DNA from: Kappaphycus alvarezii | Taxonomy: Eukaryota; Rhodophyta; Florideophyceae; Gigartinales; Solieriaceae | NCBI GenBank assembly: GCA_002205965.3 | Contig: NADL03000007.1 | Location: 124,001 to 188,000, forward strand | DNA length: 64,000 nucleotides | Reading direction: 5' to 3' | Part shown: in pieces, positions 48,856-59,167 of the stretch | Position numbering within the stretch: the first letter of the stretch is position 1 | Layout of the letters: every line of letters starts with the position of its first letter | Notes under the pieces: generated by a model | What the model saw: the letters and a program-made list of their open reading frames with translations, nothing else | Told to the model about the DNA's origin: nothing | Database searches by the model: none | Program-made: the position numbers and the translations under genes

Positions 48856-50591
48856 ATGGGCTTCATATCTCCACGCCCACTAGGCTCCGCCGGAATGAGG
48901 AGCTCCCTCCCCTCAAACGCTCTGCACAATTCAAGCGCAGCACAGAGGAATTTGCACACGCCGTGTAACATTCGCCTGCGCCCCACGCAACATGCTGCCA
49001 ACCTAAAATCGGCACTCGTCCCATCGAACATGGGCTAGACTCCCCATTCACGACCAACTGGGAGGATCAGAACTGGGGCCCATTATCCGTGACTCAACTC
49101 CAAGCTCTCCAGCGCCAAATCCCGACACACTTTTACCAGTTGAAAGAATCTCCGCACTGCCCTTATTGACGACGACAGCCGCCTAGCAGCGCCGAAATTC
49201 GTGCCGTTGTTCACCAGGTCAACACTGCCGCGTTGCGACTTCAAGCACACAGGAAGCGGGCGTTACCCGGCTACCGCGAGTTTACAGAGGTGCTTGCGAC
49301 GCTGGACGCGCCGAATTACCACCCGCATTTCTTGGCGTACCGTATGTATGTTGATGGTGCGATTGGTGATATGTTTTACAACATGTCGATGCTAACTGCT
49401 GCGCTGTACGTCACTCGCAGCTTGAAGTGGCGGTTAACTTTGATGATTACTCGCCTCGTGACATTGTCGACACTATGAATAGGATGGACCGTTACACGGA
49501 CGTGCAGATACCCGGGGTGTGGAGGCTTTGCAATAGGTATTGGCTTGTGTGTCTTGGGATGCGTTACGTGCGCACCGGCTTTTCAGATATCCAGAGGTGG
49601 GGTCGACACAGGTGGAGGATGCGGAGAGTCTGAGTCGGCTCCGTCAAGACAGCGAGGCGTTTGGCGCGGCTCGCGTGCGGTCCCGTTGCATGCATGCAGT
49701 ATGTGGAGGATACTGGGGTTTGGGGAGGAGGAAGCGGGTGCAAGTTTGGGGAGTGGTTGCCTGGTGAATGTTGGGCATGGGCATGTGTTGGCGGGTTGGC
49801 GGCGTTGGTAGGAGGAGGGGAGGAGGAGGGGGATGGATTTGAGAGGGGTTTGGCACTTGCATGTACCGAATGCTGTAATTTCGTACCTTGAGGCGATGCA
49901 GGAGTGGTTTAAAGGGGTGGGACTTGTTTCGTATGCACCGGCGGTACGGGTGTTTGAAGGGGGATTGTATGTGACGGAAGTGGAGGGGTTTGGAGTGGTT
50001 GGATGTTCAGCGGTGGGACGGGTGTTGAGGAGGAGAGAGGAGGACTTTTGGAGCTGGGCGGAAAAGGCGGATGGGTGTTTGATTGGGAAGACGGAGAGAG
50101 TGTACAAGAGAAGGGGGAAGGATGCGATATTCAGGGTGGTAAAGGCGAGGAGCAAGTTGGATGTAGTATCGTTTGTGGAGGCACAAATAACGATGTTGGT
50201 GCATGGGGAGGAGGTAGACTGGGTGGATGTGGTTTGGCACGGGGTTTTAGGGGGCATGCGTACGTTTCGAGTTTGGAGGGATGAGGTGTTTTAGGGTTGG
50301 CAGGGGAGTTTGTTGGGGAGTTTCGGAAAAAGTTGCGGGACGAGCACCGAGACCACCGCCGGCAGGGTTTCAGCGCGGAGCGTTGTTTGAGAAACTGGTG
50401 GAACGTGCGGTGATGGGATGCGAGAAGCGGAAGTTGTTTTCGAAGTAGATCGTGTGGTGGATGAGCTGAGAGTAGGGTCGTGGCGACGAGGGGGACGCCG
50501 GAGAAGTTTCGGAAGAGTAACTCTCGGGCGTTTTCTTCGAGACTATGGAAGGGATGATGTGTTGGCGCATGAGGATTTTCGGGGTTTGAGA
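48856..50591 (+). CDS. unrecognised protein, frameshifted
   Basis: I do not recognise the family. A coherent reading starts at the ATG at 48856 (MGFISPRPLGSAGMRSSLPS) or at a downstream start. It includes DSPFTTNWEDQNWGPLS, EIRAVVHQVNTAALRLQAHR, YREFTEVLATLDAPNYHPHF, LAYRMYVDGAIGDMFYNMS, NFDDYSPRDIVDTMNRMDRY, TDVQIPGVWRLCNRYWLVCL, then HVPNAVISYLEAMQEWFKGV and VVSFVEAQITMLVHGEEVDW. It ends LRDYGRDDVLAHEDFRGLR. About 550 residues would result, soluble and globular in look, with at least six frame changes. The PGVWRLxNRYW and FYNMSxL segments faintly recall capsid proteins of small dsRNA viruses such as partitiviruses, but this is a loose impression. A host gene of unknown function is equally possible. 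Confidence 0.5.
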
Positions 50592-51049
50592 TGATCAAGT
50601 GCGACGAGGCCAGTGGCACAATGCGTAGTTTGTTTGTGGGTTGTCTCCACACAGAGATGGGTTGAGAAGTATTGGTGTTATATTGGGGAATGTGGGATGT
50701 TGGCCACGTGCGTGTGGAAAAGGCGTGATCGATTATTACTGCACGTTGAGGAATGTCGCTAGCGGAGCATCGAACAAGTTATTCATGATGAGATTGGGTT
50801 AGAGTTGGTGAGAGACGCTTTGCCTAGCTAGATCTTGAGTCAAATCGCTCTGCGGATAAGTTACCTAGATTGAGCAGGTCCACCTTTCGGCAATTGATCG
50901 CATTGCCAGGGATGCCACCCACTCACGTTTGTATAATTCGGTGAGATATTGTATGATGCATGTGAAACATCGCAACTGACGAGATACTGCTCAGATTTTT
51001 TATCCAATCGTCAACGGAAGAGTTGGATTCGACTTGCTGTAACTATACC
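50592..51049. other. spacer before MPI
   Basis: No gene recognised in this stretch. Confidence 0.5.
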
Positions 51050-51069
51050 TGTACTGTACTGCGCTGTAC
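51050..51069. promoter_or_regulatory. TACAG/CTGTA element upstream of MPI
   Basis: TGTACTGTACTGCGCTGTAC, 192 bp before the ATG. Same pentamer family as the clusters before AP-3 delta, VPS18 and SF3A2. Confidence 0.45.
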
Positions 51070-51260
51070 GACTGGCCCAGGCGCCCAGCCTCGTCCGGCA
51101 GACCCACCGCTCCTCACTTTTACATCTTCTCGATTTTCGCAGGTACCTTTTACTAACTCCTCGATCATCGCCTCCCCACTGCAAATAACAACTAAACTTT
51201 TCCCCTTCCCGTCACCACTCTTCCATTCGAAACAACAAAAAAAAAAAAAAAACAACCACC

Positions 51261-52640
51261 ATGTCATCCCCAACACTCGCCAAGTACGACCCGCCATCAC
51301 CTCCCTCCTTCCCGCCGTACAAAACTACGCATGGGGTATTGTACCCGCCGCTGCCGATTGCATCGTCGCTCGCGTCCACGCCTACGCCACATCCTCTCAA
51401 GTTGATGCCAATCGTCCTTACGCCGAACTCTGGATTGGAACTCACCCGAGCGGCCCGGCTCTAGTTCGCCATAACCGTCAACCATTACTCGACTATCTCC
51501 AAACAAAGTTTCCAGATTCACCAAACGCCATTCCCCCGTTTCTACTCAAGATTCTCAGTGTGGCAAAGCCTCTTTCTATTCAGGCCCATCCACACAAGCA
51601 ACTTGCCCAGAAGCTCCATTTGGAGAAACCAGACAAGTACAAGGATGACAATCACAAACCCGAGATGTGTGTCGCGCTGACCGGTACGTTTCTAGCCCCT
51701 CCCCTCCCGGGCAAAAAAAACCCAAAACCCGTGTGCCCTTGTCACACCCGTGTGATCGCTGACCCGAATTCTTTGCGCCACAGATTTTGAAGGCATGTGC
51801 AACTTCCGCCCCCACCCACGAGATCGTCGCCAATCTAGATGCCGTTCCATCTTTCGCCTCTCTCTGCGACACGGACGCCATCGCCAAACTCCGAAACGCC
51901 ACCACACCGGACCACAAACGCTCCGCATTACAGTCTCTATTTGCATCCCTCATGTCCGCCCCCGACACCGCCGTACATCACGCATTGGAAGCAACCGTCA
52001 AAGCTGCCAAAGGTTACGACGGCGCACCACCCTCAACGATGATGCCACTCAGCTCTTCCTGCGTCTGGTAAGCTATTATCCGGGTGATGTCGGTTGCTTT
52101 TCTGCCTTTTTGCTCAACCACGTTCGTATTACCCCCGGCCAAGCTTTCTTCATGGCCGCTAATGAGCCGCATGCATATTTGAAGGGGCAGTGTGTAGAGA
52201 TCATGGCCCTGAGTGACAATGTCGTGCGTGCTGGATTAACCCCAAAGTTTAAGGATGTCGATGTGCTGGTTGACATGCTTACGTATAACGATGGCATGCC
52301 TACAATCATGAACGGAGATGTCGTCGACGATTACTCCACTGTTTACAAACCACCTGTCACCGAATTCGAGCTTATGAGGACTGTTTACCACGCGGGGAAG
52401 ACTTATGACGTGCCTGCTGTAAAGGGACCAAGTGTCATCATGGTTCTCGGTGGGACAGGGTGGTTGGGAGCGTCGGAGTGGGAAGAGAAGAGACTGGACG
52501 TGCGCATGCCTCTATCCATCGGCAGCATCTATTACATTGAGGACGGTAAGTCCACTTCGGTGCAGTCAGATAGCCCCATTGTCGCTGCAGCTGCTTCACC
52601 AGACCTCTATTTCTTTAGGGCTAGTGCCCATCAGGACTAA
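51261..52640 (+). CDS. MPI: mannose-6-phosphate isomerase, type I (one intron, frameshifted)
   Basis: Zinc enzyme interconverting fructose-6-phosphate and mannose-6-phosphate, feeding GDP-mannose for glycosylation and cell-wall polymers. After a short leader (MSSPTLAKY) come LLPAVQNYAWG, RPYAELWIGTHPSGPA and PPFLLKILSVAKPLSIQAHP. The zinc ligands are visible: Gln and His in QAHPHK, Glu in HKPEMCVALT, and His in NEPHAYLKGQC. Conserved YYPGDVGCFSAFLLNHV and LSDNVVRAGLTPKFKDVDVL follow, and the protein ends DLYFFRASAHQD. The intron at 51684-51783 restores the frame (ALT-D-FEGMCNF). Frame changes are near 51,292, 51,815 and 52,045. About 430 residues, the family length. Confidence 0.97.
51684..51783 (+). 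other. spliceosomal intron of MPI
   Basis: Donor G|GTACGT and acceptor GCCACAG; 100 nt. Splicing rebuilds the Asp codon in VALT-D-FEGMC, as in other MPI proteins. Confidence 0.9.
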
Positions 52641-52689
52641 GGACATCGTCCCATTTATTTTGTCACCGCAATTAGATGTTATAAAATAA

Positions 52690-53510
52690 CTGCTTTCTGC
52701 ACGGACAGGCGTCTCCTACATTGTTTCACCTCTTTTTGCCAGTATGCTGCCGCTTGCAGCGATCCAAGAGTTGTTCCGGCACCTACTCTTCCAACTCTGC
52801 CACTATGTACAGGGTTTGTGGTGTCGGAACATATCCATCAAACACATCAGATTCGACTCCCCCCGCGTCTCGAGCACTGTTCCTAGGCGTCATCAGCGCA
52901 AAAGTTGCAGCGGTAGGTTCAAACCAGAGCGTGAAGCAGAACTTGCGGTTCGGAGCACATGCGGTGTCTCCAGTGAGCCTGGCTTTGCATTCATAGTTCC
53001 CACACGATACATGCGTTCCAGATGGGTCATGAGCCACTGACGTACGATCGGGAGCGTGTCGTTCATGTCAACCTGAGTAGCCGGAAATGCAGGGGGAGCG
53101 GGCGCAGGGGAAGACGCAGAGGGAGTGCTGAATGACTGACGTGACTTGAACAACAGGGAGGACCTCGTTACGGCTAACTTGAAAATGAGTGCGCCTTGTG
53201 ACCCAGGGGGCGGAGTGGGCGTGATGGACGAGGACATCACACTGTGTGACACAACAAGTGACGGGGGTTTACACGGCGGGAGAACAGTTAGTGGGAATTG
53301 TCGATTGCAGTATAGTGCAAGGGGGATGCGGGGAGGTTGGCATGAGTGTCTCAGCTCTCATAATGAACCAGCAGCGCACCAAACATCGACGACAAGGCTC
53401 GTTCAAAAGGCATGGAGGAAAATATGCCGAACCAACAGCGCAGCTTGCCTGGCGTTGGGATGCCGTGCTTTTGACTCGTGGAGAGACAAAATAAGACGGG
53501 TTGCGCATGT
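52690..53510 (-). CDS. possible unassigned minus-strand gene
   Basis: Frames on the minus strand share a protein-like reading: LPIVRQWLMTHLERMYRVGT, then in the next frame NYECKARLTGDTACAPNRKF followed by CFTLWFEPTAATFALMTPRN and DGYVPTPQTLYIVAELEEV. Segments meet across single-base shifts, as in the known genes nearby. I cannot name the family and do not see the start. It could also be two short exons. It would converge on MPI. Confidence 0.35.
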
Positions 53511-54036
53511 GGGCGATTCGAAGAGCTTTGGGGATGGTGGTATCCTAGGTTGTGATTGGTGACATCAGGGACATGCTCGTTTGGTTGAGGGGTGTGTGTG
53601 GTGGGATGGGGCATGGGTGAGGGTGAGGGGGCTTACCTTTTGGTTGGGTGCGGAGGGCATCGGTTTGTTTAGCGGCGAGTCTTTTTAGGGTTGGAGCACT
53701 GCAAGACCTGGGTTTGCGCATGGGCTCTTATGAGGTGCCAGAGGCAACAAAGGGAGAGGTGGGTTGCTCCGGGTCGGGGGAAGCGGCAGTTGAGGCTTGG
53801 TACAGTTTCCGTTTTCCTGATCCAATGCACAACGCAGCGACGGCTTCTTGAGCCAGCGCTATCCTGATCGTTGAATCGCGAGGGTGGCAATATATTGTAA
53901 ATACTGTACCAGTCGCGCGCGTTCTGACGTTGCGAATTGTTTTTCATGTGCAAAGTGCTGTAAATACAAAAAAAGGAATACTGTAAATTACTAATACTGT
54001 AATGCAATTCACGGGTTGATATCCAACATAGGTTCA
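53511..54036. other. spacer before SF3A2
   Basis: G+T-rich near 53,590-53,650, then A+T-rich with scattered TACTGTA half-elements (53,899 and 53,979-53,999). No gene recognised. Confidence 0.5.
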
Positions 54037-54076
54037 CTGTACTGTACTGTACTGTACTGTATTGTGCTGTACTATA
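54037..54076. promoter_or_regulatory. CTGTA repeat upstream of SF3A2
   Basis: Perfect CTGTACTGTACTGTACTGTA run continuing ATTGTGCTGTACTATAC, 253 bp before the ATG. All units point the same way here, unlike the palindromic cluster before VPS18. Confidence 0.5.
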
Positions 54077-54328
54077 CTTGAAGCGTTCACCAACTGCTCG
54101 ATTCATAAACTGTACCGTTTTTCCGCATCGGCCGACCATTTTATCATTTTATCGCACCTGCGAATCCCTCGAAATCCCAGCCAGCCAGACTTTTTTGCCA
54201 TTTCCACGACCCGGTCCCTCTCAACGCCCCATCGCCCAGCACACCCTCGCACATCTACGTATTTCCACCCCACGCCCACCGCCTCTACTCACTCTCCTCC
54301 ACAGCCCATTCACCCTCTCTACGCAACC

Positions 54329-55052
54329 ATGTCCAACCCCGACTGGGGTGCCAAGACCGGCGGTGGCGGCGTTGCCTCCAAAGACCATGAGAACCTCGCA
54401 CGCAAGGAGCGCCTACGTCAACTCGCCATGGACACCGTCGATCTTAAAAACGATCCCTATTTCATGCGCAACCATCTCGGCACCTACGAATGCAAGCTAT
54501 GTCTCACCCTTCATGCCAATGAGGGGAATTACCTTGCCCATGCACAGGGGAGGAGACATCAGGGAAATCTCAGACGACGAGCGGCCATGGAGTCGAAAAG
54601 GCAGCCGCGAAACCACGTCCGCCTATCGCCGCATCGGTGCGTGCTATCAATCGTCGCCGAATGAAAATTGGTCGCCCGGGCTATCGGATTACAAAGCAAC
54701 GCCAGCCGGACACGAAGCAGCTCAGTTTACTTTTTCAGATCGAGTATCCAGAAATACCGTCGGTTTGCAACCTCGCCATCGCTTCATGAGCGCCTATGAG
54801 CAGAAGCGTGAAAAACCAGACCGTCGATACCAGTATTTGCTCTTCGCCGCAGAGCCGTATGAGACCGTGGCATTTAAAATACCCAATATGCCGATCGACA
54901 AGGCCGAGGGCAAGTTTTATACCAACTGGGACAAGGATTCCCACACATTTGCGCTCCAACTCTACTTTGAGAATCGCAAAACAAAACCATCCGCAAGAAA
55001 GGAACCAATACACCAAATCCACCCAAAAAGACCCAGCGCCCAGCCCCGATGA
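54329..55052 (+). CDS. SF3A2: splicing factor 3A subunit 2 (frameshifted)
   Basis: SF3a66/Prp11, part of the U2 snRNP that stabilises the branch-site duplex. From the ATG at 54329: WGAKTGGGGVASKDHENLAR, ERLRQLAMDTVDLKNDPYFM, and a matrin-type C2H2 finger in YECKLCLTLHANEGNYLAHA with QGRRHQ. After a shift near 54,595 the reading continues MKIGRPGYRITKQRQPDTKQ and LSLLFQIEYPE. After another near 54,765 it runs PRHRFMSAYEQKREKPDRRY, YLLFAAEPYETVAFKIPN, DKAEGKFYTNWDKDSHTFAL, ending RPSAQPR. About 240 residues. It matches the conserved core and lacks the long Pro/His repeat tail of the vertebrate protein, as is usual outside animals. Confidence 0.97.
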
Positions 55053-55318
55053 CCAGGAAATCGTACGCATGATTCCGACCCGTTTGCAGGACTTGGACAT
55101 CCGTCATAGGTTGACAGCTTGCGCAGAAATATCGCGGCCCTGGGCTGCTGTGAAATCCCGCAGCGTGCGAGAGCGATTATGAGTTGCACGTATCCATTAC
55201 ACTGACTTTTTTTTGTACATAGTACCCTGTCTAGTATATGGCTCCAAGAGATTGTAGTACCAAACTAGGTGGCGTTGCGACGTGATGTGTTTAGACAGTA
55301 CTTTTTCTGATTACAGCC

Positions 55319-55988
55319 TCAGTCTTGACGGACGTGCTTGGAGATCCATTCCAAGCCATCATACAAGCCCTCCCCTTTCACTGCACTGCAATCCTGCACA
55401 TGCCAATCATGTGTGCGAATAGTGTGCAGTGCAAGTGCCTCTGACAATTCGGCGGGCTTGACCGCATCCTTCAGGTCCTGCTTGTTTGCAAAAATGAGGA
55501 CACATGCGTCGCGTAATTCGTCGCTATCTAAAACGGCATGGAGCTCCTTGCGCGCCAGGTCGAGACGTTTGATATCGGCGAATCGACAACCATGATTAGA
55601 GCATGTGTATTGATAAAGTACGTTTTCCAGGTTTGACGGAGCATATCTTGACCACCTAGATCCCAGACTTGGAAGCGCATGTTACGGTATGTGACTTGTT
55701 CGACGTTGGAGCCGATGGTTGGGTAGGTTGACACCACCTCGCCTAGGTGCAGTTTGTAGAGGATGGTTGTTTTGCCGGCGGCGTCCAGTCCGATCATGCA
55801 TATCTTTGTTCAGGCGGAGGTAACGATAAGCACGGGTGGGGATGTTAGTTGTGGGGAATCTGTTTGTTGGGAGAGGGGTGGGTGTGGCGAAGGGCGACGT
55901 GGGTGGAGAGAGGGGAGGGGAGGGGACTTACTTTGACCTCTCGAAAGCCAGATATCCGGCGCCAAAGCTGCGAGAAGAGAATACCCAT
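55319..55988 (-). CDS. ARL5: ARF-like small GTPase, ARL5 type (one intron, one frameshift)
   Basis: ARL5 proteins act at the trans-Golgi, where they recruit the GARP tether. Exon 1 (55988-55932) encodes [19 protein letters not shown] with Gly2 as an N-myristoylation site. Exon 2 starts [20 protein letters not shown] (P-loop), then [20 protein letters not shown] with the ARL5-type [20 protein letters not shown], the NKQD guanine-specificity motif in [40 protein letters not shown], and the end SKHVRQD. One single-base shift lies near 55,585 (VVDS-TD-IKRLDL). It runs tail-to-tail with SF3A2. Confidence 0.94.
55804..55931 (-). other. spliceosomal intron of ARL5
   Basis: Minus-strand donor AAA|GTAAGT and acceptor GAACAAAG|ATATGC; 128 nt. 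Splicing in phase 0 joins [12 protein letters not shown], the expected ARF/ARL junction. Confidence 0.88.
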
Positions 55989-56377
55989 GGCGACATGCGC
56001 TCCGGCGCTTGCTTTTGTGCTGAGATCAGCGGATGTGCAGGTGATTGCAGTAGAGGCGTTTGTTGGATGCAGATGATATGTGTTTGGAATTATGTGGTGG
56101 ACTCGGTGCAGCTTGTAGGGGAAGACAAATGGTGGGCAGGTGATTACGGTATAGACAGAGTATTGAGTTGAATGTGCTTTGTTAGTTTGTGTTTTCAACA
56201 AATAATGCATACTTGTTGAATATCAATATTGATGCGTTAATCGCATGTGGGAACTAATTCGGGTTGCAAGCTCAAGTTTATGTGTGGTAATATTTTACTC
56301 TTTTTCTTTTTCGCATTGAATTACCGTGAAAGCAGGTAAATTAAGGCAATTCCCGTCATTTACTGTAACACACATAT

Positions 56378-56390
56378 GTGTACTGTACAG
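56378..56390. promoter_or_regulatory. TGTACTGTACAG element upstream of ARL5
   Basis: Single short palindromic copy, about 390 bp upstream of the ARL5 start. Confidence 0.3.
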
Positions 56391-56399
56391 TTAATAGTG

Positions 56400-58140
56400 G
56401 GATAGCAAGTTCGGTTCAAGCAATTTATTGGTTAAACTACTGCATTTAAGGCTGTCCGGGACTGTCCATACTGTGAACAGTATTTCAAAGTCCAATGAAC
56501 TTTGGTACAGTTCAGTGCAGTATAAGCAAAACTTGTCAAGTATCTTGTCTAAAGACGATACGCGCACCGCTCTTTGCATCGAATGTCACCGAGCTTATTG
56601 CTGTAGGCTTGGTCCATGGCTCCAGTTAGGCTATTTACAGCGCGAGATATGTTTCAGCGGGCATATGGACTTGGGCTGCGAACGGTGACGTCGAAGCTGC
56701 GGGTGGATAGGGTTGGTCCTAGGAGGTTTTCGGCATGCTTAACGGTGCAAACGCGTCGGCAGAGCGCACTGCGCAACTAGGTAGGGCTGTTCCATCCTTG
56801 CGAGGCGGCTGTATCATTGCATATTTGGCATGCAAAGGTATTTCAACTGTGCTATGGCGATGATCAGTGCTAAACCGGATTTGCAGATAAGTGCATGATC
56901 TTTATGGACATCCATGCATCGTGAGCAGTTTGAGCAGATCGGCCTGCAGTCATCGTAGGCTGGGAGTTCCAAGTTTCACAAAAGCACGACTGACCAGAGC
57001 TGAGCAGACACTTTTGTTACTAGCGTAGGATGGGCCGTGAGAAGTAATGGACGCACCCCGGTAAATTCCTGGTAACAGGTGGACTGGCATAACAGTCATA
57101 ATGTAGCAGCAGTATTCGTAGCGACCCTTCAGCGTGCAGTACATAGGGCGGACATTGTTCCAATGTGGGTAACTGCTAAAGAGGCAGCGGGACTAGGCGG
57201 GATGAATTCATCAAAGAAGCGAGAGGCGACGTGAGAACAGCTGCAGGGTCATCGTGAAGGTTGAGCCGGTGGCGAAAAAATTTACGCCGGAGATTGCGAA
57301 CCATATCCAGTTTGGGATCTCGGCCGCACCCCCAGCGAGCTGGATCACCCCTGTGCGGGCAGTGATCTGAAAGGCAAAGACGATGGTCATATCGCACGCA
57401 AGAGGGCGATAGGAGGGGATATGGATGTCAGGGAATCGCTGGCCACCGTCTGAAGGCGGTAGGTAGGTTTGAGTCTCGGCAGCGGATGTAGTAGGGGCTT
57501 GTGTCCTACGGAGAACGCATCTGTTTGGTTATGTCCAAATGAACGGCGAGGGTTTATACGACACTGCTGTGAACGCAACGGAAAAGATGTTGGGCCGTGC
57601 ACGCCGAGGTCATGACTCGGTGGAGGTGGAAGCAGGTGCGCCGTCTGCGATGGAGGCGATGGGTGGGCAGAGGTCCCCGCACTCGGAGAGTTTGTCTGGC
57701 AGGATTGCGTTTTGGAACGGAATTGTGAGTGCCAGTGGGGACGCCGAGGATGTCTAGACTGCATTTAGTGGTGAGAGTACGGAACATGATAGCCGCGAAA
57801 GGAGGGAAGGGATGTGGTGGCCCAGACGGCACGATTTTTGGCAAGGTGAAGGTAAAAGTTATGTGTATGGGCTTGGTCTACAGGGATCCGCATCGCTTGG
57901 CAGACTGGAGGGAGGGGAGAAACACGACCATGGTGCAACAACTTCCTTCCTGAGACCTTTCCCTCCTTCGCCAACTGAAAGCGCAATGTGAGACGTGGAA
58001 GAAGAACCTACAAGGCGCTCGACCGAAGGAAACAGTATGTTGCGGCGGTAGGGGACGGCAGAATGTCGTCGATTTGAGGTGCAAATCGACAAGAGGTGCA
58101 AATCGACACGGAAATTCATGAAATACTGCACATGACAAAC
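56400..58140. other. gap between ARL5 and eIF4B-like gene, mostly unassigned
   Basis: No gene identified. On the minus strand at 57,392-57,223 one frame reads MTIVFAFQITARTGVIQLAG, then GAAEIPNWIWFAISGVNFFA and TGSTFTMTLQLFSRR, which looks like one or two membrane helices of a real protein, followed after a shift by ASRFFDEFIPPSPAASL. I cannot assign it, and the upstream exons are unclear. Confidence 0.35.
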
Positions 58141-58148
58141 CGCATGCA

Positions 58149-58199
58149 TACAGTACAAGTACAAATGTACCGTACAGCATGTACAGTACTGTACTGTAT
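58149..58199. promoter_or_regulatory. TACAG/CTGTA cluster
   Basis: TACAGTACAAGTACAAATGT followed by ACCGTACAGCATGTACAGTA and CTGTACTGTA. One of three clusters within 450 bp (also 58341-58362 and 58554-58579) ahead of the eIF4B-like gene. Confidence 0.4.
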
Positions 58200-58340
58200 G
58201 CGTCGGTTCGTTCCTTACTGTAAGGTCTGTTTTATTCAACCAAAAACCCAGCACTCGTCGAAACAAATTCATTCATGGCTGTGATTAGCAAGTGGGTTAT
58301 TTTGCAATTTTGCTGTACAATCTTGACCGTTGCAAGGCAA

Positions 58341-58362
58341 TGCTGTACCATGCAGTACAGTA
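58341..58362. promoter_or_regulatory. TACAG/CTGTA cluster
   Basis: TGCTGTACCATGCAGTACAG followed by TA; the second of three clusters before the eIF4B-like gene. Confidence 0.35.
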
Positions 58363-58553
58363 ACTACAGCACAGATGAGTACAAAATGGGCCAAAAACTG
58401 CAGAAAGACTCAAAAGTACCAATGCTGTAGGCAGAAATAGGGTGAAGTCCTTGTTGAATCCAAGGGTGTAGATTAATTTTAATTTATGCAATGCTGTATG
58501 AATCACAATTTCAGGAAAAAAAATTCGAGGGCAAATAATTCGACACTTGAATC

Positions 58554-58579
58554 TGTATTGTACCTGTACTGTACTGTAG
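58554..58579. promoter_or_regulatory. TACAG/CTGTA cluster
   Basis: GTATTGTACCTGTACTGTAC followed by TGTAG, about 590 bp before the eIF4B-like ATG. Confidence 0.4.
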
Positions 58580-59167
58580 TCTGTAGAATTGGGGATCAGC
58601 ACCATTTTTGACCTCCGGGCCTTAACAGCTGGCACATTTTAATCGTTAGAAATTCCAATTTAGCTCCGACAGGTTAATTCTTTGCATGCGTTTTTCTTTT
58701 TCGAAAAAAACATTTTTACTTCTACAAAAAAAAGGCAAGGAAAATCAAACCCCCACCTCCTATACAGGTTGGGGGTCGAAAAATGAAATATAGTTTATGG
58801 TTTTAATTGTATTTGAACAAAAATATTTCAGTAATGGAGGCGGATCAAATGGGACCACCGGCTGAACTGGTCGTTTTCACACTCCTTCAACCCGGCCCAC
58901 GCAAACGCCAAGTGTATTTCGAAAATTTTCTTCTCCGCCCCTCGTCGCCGTGCCTCATAAGACACTTGTGCCTCTTTCCGACGCGACGCCTTTCTTCCAC
59001 ACCTACACCCTCAACACACTTATTCCGTTTCCGAATACTCTCCAACAAACTCGCTCGTCTTGCTTGTCATCTTGACACCCGTACCACTCTTCAGCAAAAA
59101 CAAACCACATTCGACGTTACCGCGAAACACTTTGTATCAACCCTTGCGGATTAGAAAATCGCTCAAA

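Noticed and set aside
52548-52618. Possible last intron in MPI (GTAAGT...CTTTAG)
   Set aside because: Reading straight through stays in frame and gives the expected C-terminus (PDLYFFRA).
982-55600. Programmed ribosomal frameshifting as in some ciliates
   Set aside because: Breaks do not share a slippery motif or a stop codon context and occur in both directions.
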